Part shown: piece by piece, positions 25,267 to 33,277 of the stretch
Layout of the letters: every line of letters begins with the position of its first letter
Numbering within the stretch: the stretch's first letter is position 1
Assembly: GCF_000425705.1 (NCBI RefSeq)
Contig: NZ_AUDY01000008.1
Coordinates: 1,096,999-1,160,998 of the forward strand
Direction: 5' to 3'
DNA length: 64,000 bases
From: Halobacillus kuroshimensis DSM 18393
GTDB taxonomy: Bacteria; Bacillota; Bacilli; Bacillales; Halobacillaceae
Notes under the pieces: generated by a model
Databases searched by the model: none
The model's input: only the letters and a program-made list of their open reading frames with translations
Told to the model about the DNA's origin: nothing
Position numbers and translations under genes: made by a program

Positions 25267-26316
25267 ATGAAACGATCATTAGAGCAGAGGTTACAAGATG
25301 GACCCGTCATTTGTGGAGAAGGTTACTTGTTTGAACTGGAGCGACGGGGCTATTTACAAGCTGGATCCTTCGTACCGGAAGTAGCGCTGGATAACCCGGA
25401 GGCACTCAAACAGACCTATCGCGACTATATGCTTGCGGGCTCCGACGTTGTTTTAGCTTTCACTTACAATGGTCACCGTGAAAAAATGAGGATCATTGGC
25501 AAAGAGGATCTTTTAGAACCGCTGAACCGTCAGGCGGTTCGTCTGGCTAAAGAGGTGGCTCAAGAGCATCCAGAGGAAGAAGCTCTTGTCGCTGGGAACG
25601 TTTCCAATACCAACCTGTTCAATCCGGATGATCCTGAATCTGTTGAGAAAACAAGGAGCATGTTCGCAGAGATGATCGGATGGTGTAAAGAGGAAGGTGT
25701 AGATTTTGTTAACGGTGAAACCTTCTACTACTATGAAGAAGCTCTGATTGCTCTTGAAGAAATTCAAAAGCAGGACCTCCCTGCTGTCATCACCTTCGGT
25801 CTTATGGGGGAAAATGTTCTACGGGACGGTTATGAAGTTGAAGAAGCCTGCCGTTTGCTGGAAGAAAAAGGGGCGCTTGTTGTAGGTATGAACTGTTTCC
25901 GCGGTCCGGCAACGATGCAGCCGTACGTAGAGAAAATCCGCAGCACCGTGGACGGTTATGTAGGAGCCCTTCCAATCCCTTACCGGACAACGGAGGAGCA
26001 CCCTACTTTCTTCAACCTGCCGGACGGTGGCTGTGCCTGTACCCTGCCAACGGAAACAACGTTCCCAACATCACTTGACCCACTCTACACGAACCGCTAT
26101 GAATTGGCGGAATGGGCTAAGGAAGCCCATAGTATCGGTGTGAACTACCTGGGGCTCTGCTGTGGAGCGTCTCCGGCTATGCTTCGCGAAGTAGCCGAAA
26201 CCGTCGGACGTACAGCAGTAAACTCTACGTACTCTCCGGATATGAAGAAACATTTCTTATTTGGCAGTGATGACACCCTTCAGGATCACATAACATCTTA
26301 TAAAACGAAAGCTTAA
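25267..26316 (+). CDS. Homocysteine S-methyltransferase, betaine-homocysteine methyltransferase-like
   Basis: A 349-residue zinc enzyme that transfers a methyl group to homocysteine to make methionine. The Zn-binding cysteines are visible as Cys210 in VVGMNC and Cys298-Cys299 in LGLCCG, almost exactly the positions of Cys217/299/300 in animal BHMT; GEGYLFELERRGYL at the N-terminus also fits that family. The methyl donor (glycine betaine, or S-methylmethionine) is inferred only. Glycine betaine is plausible because the window encodes a BCCT betaine-type carrier. The frame is open from 25141, but ATG 25267 has GGAAAGG upstream and fits the family start. Transcription is under an S-box. Confidence 0.88.
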   Translation: MKRSLEQRLQDGPVICGEGYLFELERRGYLQAGSFVPEVALDNPEALKQTYRDYMLAGSDVVLAFTYNGHREKMRIIGKEDLLEPLNRQAVRLAKEVAQEHPEEEALVAGNVSNTNLFNPDDPESVEKTRSMFAEMIGWCKEEGVDFVNGETFYYYEEALIALEEIQKQDLPAVITFGLMGENVLRDGYEVEEACRLLEEKGALVVGMNCFRGPATMQPYVEKIRSTVDGYVGALPIPYRTTEEHPTFFNLPDGGCACTLPTETTFPTSLDPLYTNRYELAEWAKEAHSIGVNYLGLCCGASPAMLREVAETVGRTAVNSTYSPDMKKHFLFGSDDTLQDHITSYKTKA

Positions 26317-26351
26317 GCAAAAAAAACACCTGTCCTCCTTGGACAGGCGAC

Positions 26352-26392
26352 AGCTTGTAGAGAAACCTCTGTTTCTTTACAAGCTTTTTTCT
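26352..26392 (+). terminator. Terminator of the homocysteine methyltransferase gene
   Basis: A long stem AGCTTGTA with GAAAC (26352-26366) pairs with GTTTC and TACAAGCT (26371-26385) with a mismatch, then TTTTTTC. A shorter CCTGTCC/GGACAGG hairpin lies just upstream at 26329-26347. Confidence 0.85.
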
Positions 26393-26403
26393 TTCTTACC
26401 GCC

Positions 26404-26520
26404 AGGAGCGAAAGCCCCTTCCCTTTCCGCGGACGAGCGCCCGAGCTTCCTCGCAAAACCCACGCTCGGCGATCTCGGACCACTCGTTCTTCCGCAGGAG
26501 TGGAAGGGGCACCGCTCCTT
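26404..26520. repeat. GC-rich intergenic palindromic element A
   Basis: A 117-base element whose ends are inverted repeats: AGGAGCG...CCCCTTCC (26404-26422) against GGAAGGGG...CGCTCCT (26502-26519). Inner CCGCGGACGAGCG faces CACTCGTTCTTCCGCAGG, so the whole element can fold into one long imperfect hairpin. It is much richer in G+C than its surroundings. No protein frame in it is convincing. Confidence 0.65.
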
Positions 26521-26541
26521 GGGCGTTCTTTAACATCGAAA

Positions 26542-26590
26542 AAGACTCTCCTTCACCCAGCTCACCTTTACTGGATGGAGAAGAGTCTTT
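26542..26590. other. Terminator-like inverted repeat in the repeat cluster
   Basis: AAAGACTCT (near 26542) pairs with AGAGTCTTT (near 26582), with extra CC/GG pairing inside. The loop is long and there is no adjacent gene, so it is probably part of the repeat cluster. Confidence 0.4.
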
Positions 26591-26740
26591 GTCATATTCC
26601 GGCAGACAGCCGTCATCAGCGCCTGTTCTTTCTCTTTTTCTTTTCCACGCAAGCGGCAATAGCGCAGACGATGCCGTTCTTTTGAATCTGCGAACCTGCT
26701 TAGTGCACAATCTCTCTCCTCTATATTCTAACGTCGGCAC

Positions 26741-26934
26741 GAGGAGCGTTCGGTGGTGACGCCTGTGGGAACAGCGCGAGCCGAAGATCCACTTGGTCCA
26801 ATGGTTTTCTTGACCAAGTCAGGTGAGGCCGCCGTGCCCGCGGCAAGCATCCACCGATAAGCGGAACGTGTCCCCTCAACACGACATGCGGAGAACTCTA
26901 GCTGGATAACACGGATTTTTCTACAGCCTGACGC
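26741..26934. repeat. Intergenic repeat element, copy B
   Basis: The core 26761-26867 opens with GCCTGTGGGAACAG and closes with CCACCGATAAGCGGAAC. Both blocks recur in the same order and spacing at 39051-39154. The middle has a hairpin ACTTGGTC/GACCAAGT. The right end reads TTTTTCTACAG and is followed at once by the hairpin CGCCTGTCC/GGACAGGCG (26932-26954). Confidence 0.75.
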
Positions 26935-27002
26935 CTGTCCTACCTGGACAGGCGGCTTTATTCAAACGAAAACGGCAAGGCTCACAAAGCATATGGATTC
27001 CC

Positions 27003-28613
27003 TTACTTTTCTTCCCTCTTGTATAAGGTGCGTCCTTCCTTAATTGTTTCTTCAATCTGTATTTCCTTGATCTGCATGGGGTCTACTTGGAACGGGCTAT
27101 GATCAAGGATGACCAAATCAGCTAGCTTCCCTGCCTGAAGGCTTCCTTTTGTCTCTTCTTCTCCATATTGATAGGCGGCATGAATCGTAACGGCTTGAAG
27201 AGCTTCCCATACAGAAACGCGTTGGTCCACCCCTATCGTTACACCTGACCTCGTTTTTCGATTCACCGCACTCCAAATGGTGTGAAGCATATCCGGCTTA
27301 ATGACGGGGGCATCCTGGTGAAAATTGACAGGAAGACCTTTATCTATGGCTGATTTAGCCGGACTGATCCGGTTTCCCCGCTCTTCCCCGAGGTTTCTCA
27401 AGTGGACATCTCCCCAGTAATACGTATGATCAACAAACATAGAGGGGATCATCCCGATTTCTTTCATTACATCCAATTGATCGTCACGAACGGTCTGACA
27501 GTGGATCATAACAGGTCTCCCTGCTTTTGTTTCAGGTTGTTCTGTTTCTGCCAGAGAGCCTTTATAGCTTCTCAGCAATTGATCGGCTGCTGCATCTCCA
27601 TTACAGTGGGTTATCAATTGGACATTGTCTTGCACCGCCTGTTTTGTAAACTGCTTCACCTGCTCATCACTGTACCAGGCACTGCCTCTATACGTTTCCT
27701 CTCCTTCATATGGTTCCGTAAGCCAGGCTGTTTTTCCCTGGGGAGACCCGTCCAAAAACATTTTGTATCCACCGAGTTTGAAGCGTTTATGATACTGTTT
27801 CGCATAAAGGGGATTTGATGTAAAAATCTCATTCGGATTTGTGTCCATGAGCGGGTAGGATACCACATCAATGAGCAGCCTTTCCTCTTCAGCTAAAGCT
27901 TTACACAACTCGACGAATTGCAGAGAGGCGGCTCCATCCTGGACAGTCGTTATCCCATTTCGTATATAAACGTCCTGACCTTCTTCCACCAGCTTCAAAT
28001 AATCAAGTTCCATTCCTTTTTGTAAATACGGCTGAATCAACGAAAGACTTGTTTCCTCCACATATCCGTTTGGTTCCATACTGTCTGCCATTCGACCAAT
28101 GGTTCCACCTTCGACTTCCTCCGTTCGGGAATCTACACCTGCCCTTTGTAAAAGAGCGTCGTTGGCACAGCCCATATGAGCCGACGCATGAAAGACAAAT
28201 ACCGGTTGATCTGTGACTTGGTTCAGGATTTCCTTGGTAGGATGCTGCCCCTCCTCAAGGATAGTATGATCGTATCCAAACCCAATGATCACTTCACCTT
28301 GTCCATCCTCCTGCTGCTCTATGTATTGTCTGAGCGCGCGCTTTACATCTTCAAAATTTTCGCAGCCGCTCAAATCTGCCATTCGGGAAACCGGACCTAC
28401 AAAAGAGATGTGTCCGTGAGGGTCAATAAATGAAGGCATTAACGTTTTCCCTTTCAAATCCACTTTTTCCACCTCTAATGGATGTGCTTCCTTCTCGATT
28501 TCCTGAAGCGCGCCCTTACGTTTAATCCATCCATCCTCGATCAAGATCGATTCGACAATCGAACTTTCCTCTTCCATAGTAAGAATATTTCCTCCGTAGT
28601 AAATCGTCTGCAT
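27003..28613 (-). CDS. YtcJ-like metal-dependent amidohydrolase
   Basis: A 536-residue amidohydrolase-superfamily protein. The first metal-binding HxH lies in FIDPHGHISF near residue 70. A second-barrel His lies in LITHCNGDAA, with HCQTVRDDQLD after it, and the C-terminal composite beta domain ends GKLADLVILDHSPFQVDP. These are typical of the YtcJ/exoenzyme-regulatory AepA-like branch, where substrates are mostly unknown amides or ring compounds. The start at ATG 28613 is chosen because GAGAGGAG lies 8 bases upstream; other in-frame starts at 28619 and 28673 are possible. Monocistronic. Confidence 0.82.
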   Translation of the reverse strand: MQTIYYGGNILTMEEESSIVESILIEDGWIKRKGALQEIEKEAHPLEVEKVDLKGKTLMPSFIDPHGHISFVGPVSRMADLSGCENFEDVKRALRQYIEQQEDGQGEVIIGFGYDHTILEEGQHPTKEILNQVTDQPVFVFHASAHMGCANDALLQRAGVDSRTEEVEGGTIGRMADSMEPNGYVEETSLSLIQPYLQKGMELDYLKLVEEGQDVYIRNGITTVQDGAASLQFVELCKALAEEERLLIDVVSYPLMDTNPNEIFTSNPLYAKQYHKRFKLGGYKMFLDGSPQGKTAWLTEPYEGEETYRGSAWYSDEQVKQFTKQAVQDNVQLITHCNGDAAADQLLRSYKGSLAETEQPETKAGRPVMIHCQTVRDDQLDVMKEIGMIPSMFVDHTYYWGDVHLRNLGEERGNRISPAKSAIDKGLPVNFHQDAPVIKPDMLHTIWSAVNRKTRSGVTIGVDQRVSVWEALQAVTIHAAYQYGEEETKGSLQAGKLADLVILDHSPFQVDPMQIKEIQIEETIKEGRTLYKREEK

Positions 28614-28947
28614 GGTCATGTCTCCTCTCATAGTCAGGTCATGTGAGAAGGGCTCTAATGGTTTGATGTCCATTTTTTCCCTTAATTAATGAAGAGGACA
28701 GTATAACATGAGGAAAAAATGACCAAAAAGAGACTTTACACCGGGTCCCTTGCTCCTACTCTTTTATGTTCCCTACTCATTCATCATCCATAGATTCACT
28801 TACAAAAACCCAGGTGTAGGTCTCGGCAATCTTTACATCATTGTCCATACAGATGCCGTTTTTTTTAGAAAAGAAGGAACAGAATCTATCCAATCCTTCC
28901 AGATTCTGATAGCATTCCATATATCAAATCGTATGGAGGAAGTCACT
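28614..28947. other. Gene-free divergent intergenic region
   Basis: About 330 bases between the divergent amidohydrolase and EamA genes. It must hold both promoters; an AGAATCT/AGATTCT inverted repeat lies near 28880-28905. I see no gene or recognised RNA element. Confidence 0.5.
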
Positions 28948-29868
28948 ATGAGTCAAAAGTCTGCTCTTTTTTCAATCGGTACAGGCGCCGCTTTATGGGG
29001 GATCATCGGTTTTTACGTCACTTACTTGTACAATATCGGATTCACCCCGGCCCAAGTCGTATCGCTCCGGGTTTTATCAGCCAGCCTGCTTCTGGGATTT
29101 TACCTATTATCAAAAGACCGCCGCCTCTTTAAAATAAAAGCAGGTGACAGCCGATACTTTATCGGAACCGGGATCATCAGTATCGTCCTCTTTAACTGGT
29201 GCTTGTTCAGTGCGATTGAGGAAACGTCTATTTCTGTAGCATCCATCCTTCTCTACACAGCCCCGGCGTTTGTCACGATACTTTCAAGACTGATTTTTAA
29301 AGAATCGTTGACGGTACGCAAAGTATCTGCTCTTTTGATTACTTTTCTTGGCTGTGCACTCGTCGTTGGCATCGTTCCACATTCGGAACAGTCCATTTCC
29401 ATGTATGGCTTGATACTAGGACTTGGGTCAGGATTATTTTATGCGTTATACAGCATTTTCGGTAAGTTTGCCCTTGTGCACTACGATTCACTGACCGTCA
29501 CCTTTTATACGTTTGTATTCGCATCGATCGCTATCGTCCCATTCAGCGGCCTTTGGAATGAGGCTTCTTTATTCTCAACCGTATCCACATGGCTCTATGT
29601 ACTGGGGCTGGGGCTCTTATCTACGATGCTTCCGTTTATTTTATACACGAAAGGTTTGAGCTTCATAGAATCGAGCAAGGCCTCCATTATCGCTACCATT
29701 GAGCCTGTGGTTGCGACACTTATGGGTTTTCTCGTTTTTCAGGAGCAGTTGACGCTTTGGCAGTACTCAGGAGTCGGCCTCGTCATTACGGCTGTCATTG
29801 TCGTACAGGATTCGAAGAAAAACACCCGTTCCATCAACCCGGAAAAGGAGAGAGCAGCAGCCAATTAG
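28948..29868 (+). CDS. EamA/DMT-family transporter
   Basis: A 306-residue drug/metabolite transporter with ten helices arranged as two EamA repeats of five: the first opens GTGAALWGIIGFYVTYLYNIG, the second begins YGLILGLGSGLFYALYSIFGKFAL. The second repeat ends with the typical EPVVATLMGFLVFQEQLTLWQ segment. DMT proteins export amino acids or other small metabolites; the substrate is unknown. ATG 28948 follows ATGGAGGAAG; the upstream open frame has no ribosome site. Confidence 0.87.
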   Translation: MSQKSALFSIGTGAALWGIIGFYVTYLYNIGFTPAQVVSLRVLSASLLLGFYLLSKDRRLFKIKAGDSRYFIGTGIISIVLFNWCLFSAIEETSISVASILLYTAPAFVTILSRLIFKESLTVRKVSALLITFLGCALVVGIVPHSEQSISMYGLILGLGSGLFYALYSIFGKFALVHYDSLTVTFYTFVFASIAIVPFSGLWNEASLFSTVSTWLYVLGLGLLSTMLPFILYTKGLSFIESSKASIIATIEPVVATLMGFLVFQEQLTLWQYSGVGLVITAVIVVQDSKKNTRSINPEKERAAAN

Positions 29869-29902
29869 CCGGGAAGGCCTCTTTGCTTCAACCTATTTCC
29901 AC

Positions 29903-29948
29903 AAAAAAAGGAACCGTTCATTTCATGAAATGAACGGTTCCTTTTTTT
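29903..29948. terminator. Bidirectional terminator between convergent genes
   Basis: A perfect 23-bp palindrome (29903-29925 with 29926-29948) with A/T runs at both ends serves the EamA gene (+) and the 3-hydroxybutyrate dehydrogenase gene (-). Confidence 0.93.
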
Positions 29949-29972
29949 GTGATTCTACTCATTTTCTCCTAC

Positions 29973-30749
29973 TTACTGAGCTGTATACCCGCCATCAATA
30001 AGAACGGTTTGACCAGTAACACTCTTCGCCTTATCACTGGCAAGGAACATAGAGTAGTCTGCAATTTCCTCTACTTGAAGCAGGCGTTTTTGAGGAACTA
30101 GTGGATAAATAACTTCCTCCAACACCTTTTCCAGTTCTACACCGCGGGATTTGGCAAGATCCTTCAATTGACCACGTACAAGTGGTGTATCTACATACCC
30201 AGGGGCTACGGCGTTTACTGTAATGCCGTGTTCTGCACCTTCAAGGGCACTCACTTTCGTCAATCCGATGACACCATGCTTCGCACTATTGTAAGCGGCT
30301 TTACCAGAGAATCCGATGACTCCGTTAATGGAAGCCATGTTCAGGATACGTCCCTGTCCCTGTTCCTTCATGATTGGGAAGACAGCCTTCGTTGCGATGA
30401 ATGGTGCTGTCAGCATAATGTCCTGCATCAGCTTGAATTTTTCTGTTGGGAATTCTTCAAGAGGAGATACGTGCTGAAGCCCTGCGTTATTGATAAGTAC
30501 GTCAATGCGGCCATAGGTTTCAACCGTTTTGTTAATAGCGGCATTGATTTCGTCTTCACTCGTGACATCCGCTTTTACACCAATAGCTGTTAAATTCTGC
30601 TCGGTCAGCGATTTGGCCGCCTCTTGTACACCTTCTTCGTTAATATCAGACAAGACGACTTTCGCGCCGTTCTCTGCAAAAACTTTTCCGATTTGATACC
30701 CGATACCCTGGGCCGCTCCTGTAATAAATACAACTTTGTTTTCAACCAT
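29973..30749 (-). CDS. 3-hydroxybutyrate dehydrogenase (SDR family)
   Basis: A 258-residue short-chain dehydrogenase that interconverts D-3-hydroxybutyrate and acetoacetate with NAD. Visible are TGAAQGIGYQIG (cofactor loop), NNAGLQHVSPLEEFP, the catalytic Ser in NMASINGVIG and YNSAKHG (Tyr and Lys), and the QHVSPLE substrate-specific stretch typical of 3HB dehydrogenases. ATG 30749 is preferred over a TTG three codons earlier because GAGAGG lies 9 bases upstream. It faces a GntP-type permease across a shared promoter region, as in the B. subtilis yxjC-yxjF neighbourhood, supporting the substrate. Confidence 0.87.
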   Translation of the reverse strand: MVENKVVFITGAAQGIGYQIGKVFAENGAKVVLSDINEEGVQEAAKSLTEQNLTAIGVKADVTSEDEINAAINKTVETYGRIDVLINNAGLQHVSPLEEFPTEKFKLMQDIMLTAPFIATKAVFPIMKEQGQGRILNMASINGVIGFSGKAAYNSAKHGVIGLTKVSALEGAEHGITVNAVAPGYVDTPLVRGQLKDLAKSRGVELEKVLEEVIYPLVPQKRLLQVEEIADYSMFLASDKAKSVTGQTVLIDGGYTAQ

Positions 30750-30831
30750 GTCTATCAACCTCTCTCATGTATGTTCTTGATGAGCTGCTGCTTTTAACTC
30801 AAATTCGATTGTACCCAAAAACTTTTTCCAT

Positions 30832-30885
30832 TTCATGCATTACGAATTATACGGAATATTCGTTTTTCCCCGAAAAATGCATGAA
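30832..30885. promoter_or_regulatory. Nested inverted repeats in the 3HB dehydrogenase/permease promoter region
   Basis: TTCATGCATT (30832-30841) and AATGCATGAA (30876-30885) are perfect 10-base inverted copies. Between them sits ACGAAT/ATTCGT (about 30842-30862). The position between two divergent genes of one pathway suggests an operator pair for a shared regulator. Confidence 0.5.
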
Positions 30886-31011
30886 TTCTCTATCTTTCTA
30901 TTTCTATTGATTACTATAAAGCGTGAGAGTAAGATATTTCTTGTTGCAAAAATATTGTCGAGTTTTGTCAAACATCATTCTATTAAAACGAATACCAAAG
31001 GAGGTTATCCC

Positions 31012-32292
31012 ATGTTTGCTATCATAATTGGACTTGTTTCTTTAATGATTATGGCGTATTTAGGCTGGTCCATTCTATGGATTGCCCCAATTGCTGCTTC
31101 CATCGTAGCGATTCTATCAGGCATGAATATTCTGGACGCGTTCACGTCTGACTTCATGAGTGGATTTGCTTCATTTGCCAGAGACTTCTTCCCGATCTTT
31201 CTGTTTGGTGCTGTCTTCGGAAAACTGATGGAAGTTACAGGAAGTGCCCGCAAAGTAGCCAGCTTTTTATCGAGAATTGTCGGAAAAGAGCGGGCGATTT
31301 TAGGGGTCCTTTTAGGTGCTGCCATCCTTACTTACGGCGGTGTGAGCCTGTTTGTAGTCGTCTTTGTTATGTACCCTCTGGCTCTTAACTTGTTCAGAGA
31401 GGCCGATATCAGCCGGAAAGTGATTCCGGGTACGATTGTGCTTGGTGCATTCACCTTTACGATGACAGCTCTGCCCGGTACAGCTCAGGTCCAGAACTAT
31501 ATTCCTACCGAATACTTTAATACAACGATGATGGCCGCGCCGATCATCGGTATTGTCACTGGATTGATTATGGCTGTCGGCGGATACTTTTATCTTTCCT
31601 ACCGCGCAAACAAACTGACCAAAGCAGGAGAAGGCTTTACTGAACCGAAGAACAAAGTGGGGACGGAAAGTTCCGGGAACGATCCCAGCGTCTTTTTATC
31701 CTTCCTGCCACTACTTTGTGTAGTCCTGTTGATTAACATCTTCAACGTAGAAATGCTGATTGCTTTATTCATCGGAATTATTTTAACGATTATCTTGAAT
31801 TGGAAAGCATTTCACGAGTTCATCACAGCATTGAATGATGGAGCCAAAGGTGCTGTAACTGCCGTCGTGAATACAGGTGCAGCCGTAGGATTCGGAGCAG
31901 TTGTTCAGGCTTCCCCTGCTTTTCCAGCGATTAAAGAAGCGCTATTGAACATCAAAGGCGGACTTGTCATCTCTGATGCATTAGCCACACAGGTGCTTGC
32001 GATGATTACCGGCTCCGCATCCGGCGGAATGAATATTACTTTGAATGCTCTTGGCTCTGATTACTATCAGCAGGCGATGGAGATGGGAATGAACCCGGAA
32101 ATCCTTCACCGGATTACAGCTATCGCTTCCGGAGCCTCCATTCTTCCGCATAACGGTGCCCTTCTGACCGTATTTGCGATTACAGGCTTAACCCATAAAG
32201 ATTCCTATAAAGATATCTTCATCGTTGCTCTGCTCATTCCTTTTGTGGCAACAGTAGTAGGAATTTTGATGTCCTATATCGGAATTGTATAA
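31012..32292 (+). CDS. GntP-family permease, probable 3-hydroxybutyrate/short acid carrier
   Basis: A 426-residue GntP-superfamily permease with 11-12 helices. Typical blocks are FGKLMEVTGSARKVASFLSRIVGKERAI, TYGGVSLFVVVFVMYPLA, TALPGTAQVQNYIPTEYF, and MITGSASGGMNITLNALG. The pairing with a 3-hydroxybutyrate dehydrogenase suggests uptake of 3-hydroxybutyrate or acetoacetate, as proposed for B. subtilis YxjC; that is inference. ATG 31012 follows AAAGGAGG; the longer frame upstream covers the promoter. Confidence 0.87.
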   Translation: MFAIIIGLVSLMIMAYLGWSILWIAPIAASIVAILSGMNILDAFTSDFMSGFASFARDFFPIFLFGAVFGKLMEVTGSARKVASFLSRIVGKERAILGVLLGAAILTYGGVSLFVVVFVMYPLALNLFREADISRKVIPGTIVLGAFTFTMTALPGTAQVQNYIPTEYFNTTMMAAPIIGIVTGLIMAVGGYFYLSYRANKLTKAGEGFTEPKNKVGTESSGNDPSVFLSFLPLLCVVLLINIFNVEMLIALFIGIILTIILNWKAFHEFITALNDGAKGAVTAVVNTGAAVGFGAVVQASPAFPAIKEALLNIKGGLVISDALATQVLAMITGSASGGMNITLNALGSDYYQQAMEMGMNPEILHRITAIASGASILPHNGALLTVFAITGLTHKDSYKDIFIVALLIPFVATVVGILMSYIGIV

Positions 32293-32337
32293 AACAGACT
32301 GAGAAGACCATATTCCTTTATCTGTGAAAGAATTCCT

Positions 32338-32390
32338 AAAAAAAAAGCAGGACCCGTCGTCTATTATTTCGGCGGGTCCTGCTTGCTTTC
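32338..32390. terminator. Bidirectional terminator after the GntP permease and DUF429 genes
   Basis: A 15-bp stem with one G-U pair (32345-32359 with 32370-32384), an A-run on the left (T-run for the minus strand) and TTGCTTTC on the right. Confidence 0.85.
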
Positions 32391-32499
32391 TATCCATGGT
32401 GTTTTTTCCAAGCGAGACGGCTCCTGTTCAACGTCCGCTCGTATTGATGGTGCCGGTCCTGTAATGACGCTGGCAAAGCCGTCTCAGGAAAGGGCGTTC

Positions 32500-33156
32500 T
32501 TAACAACAGAAATCATAAGGGTGCAGAGGCGGTTCGGCTTGATAGATCCAAGTAGAGGCCAATTCTGAATCATTCCAGCTCCATGCGGCAAGAGCAGCTG
32601 CGCAGGCGTCCAACGTGTGGACATGATCCAATGATTCTTCCGGAATATGGAGCATATTCATTTGATCTCTCAACCAATCCAGCACTTCTCTTCGTGTAGA
32701 GCGGTCCTTTTTGTACGAAAGAAAATGGTCTGCCTCACCTGCCCGCGTCAAAATAGCTGCACCGGGATGTACTTCAACAACTTGTATATCATACGGCGTA
32801 CCCAAATGGGAAAGCTCTCTTGATAATCGAATTCCTCTCATAGTCAGGTACACCATCCGTGTCATAGTCGGAGTCATAATGGAAGAGGATCGTCCACCTT
32901 TTTCCATAAGGAACTGCCGTAAAGAACGGTCTCTCATGCGATCGCCGCCTCCATCCTCATAAGACAATGGCGCATCAATCCCCACCACGACCTGCTGCTC
33001 TGATGCGAGCCTGCTCAGCGTATCTATAATGTCCCCGTCACTGGCCGGAGTGACTTTTTCTTTGAAAATCAGAGCATGTTTCCTGTCCTCAAAAATTATC
33101 ACGGCCGTATCGGCATGATTGCTCGGACCTGATAAGTCAATGCCTGCGTAATACAC
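32500..33156 (-). CDS. DUF429 family protein (RNase H-like fold)
   Basis: A 218-residue DUF429 protein. The opening YYAGIDLSGPSNHADTAVI, the VVGIDAPLSY strand, the central MTRMVYLTMRGI helix, EVHPGAAI and the closing HTLDACAAALAAW are all features of this family. The conserved acidic residues (Asp7, Asp in GIDAPL, Asp in LDACAAA) suggest an RNase H-like nuclease site, but no activity is known. The start is GTG 33156, seven bases after AAAGGAGG. It lies 121 bases downstream of glycerate kinase on the same strand. Confidence 0.85.
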   Translation of the reverse strand: MYYAGIDLSGPSNHADTAVIIFEDRKHALIFKEKVTPASDGDIIDTLSRLASEQQVVVGIDAPLSYEDGGGDRMRDRSLRQFLMEKGGRSSSIMTPTMTRMVYLTMRGIRLSRELSHLGTPYDIQVVEVHPGAAILTRAGEADHFLSYKKDRSTRREVLDWLRDQMNMLHIPEESLDHVHTLDACAAALAAWSWNDSELASTWIYQAEPPLHPYDFCC

Positions 33157-33277
33157 AATAAATCCTCCTTTCCCTTGGTTCTGTTATACCTTCCAATCCC
33201 TTCGTAAAAACAGGAAGCGCATACAAAAGATCTCTTCCTTTTGTCTGAGGAAGAGATCTTCAAGGGGATCAGACGCT

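Noticed and set aside
26396..26740. 114-codon minus-strand frame in the repeat cluster
   Set aside because: It runs through the palindromic GC-rich element and a terminator-like repeat, with no ribosome site. It is probably a by-product of GC-rich repeat sequence.
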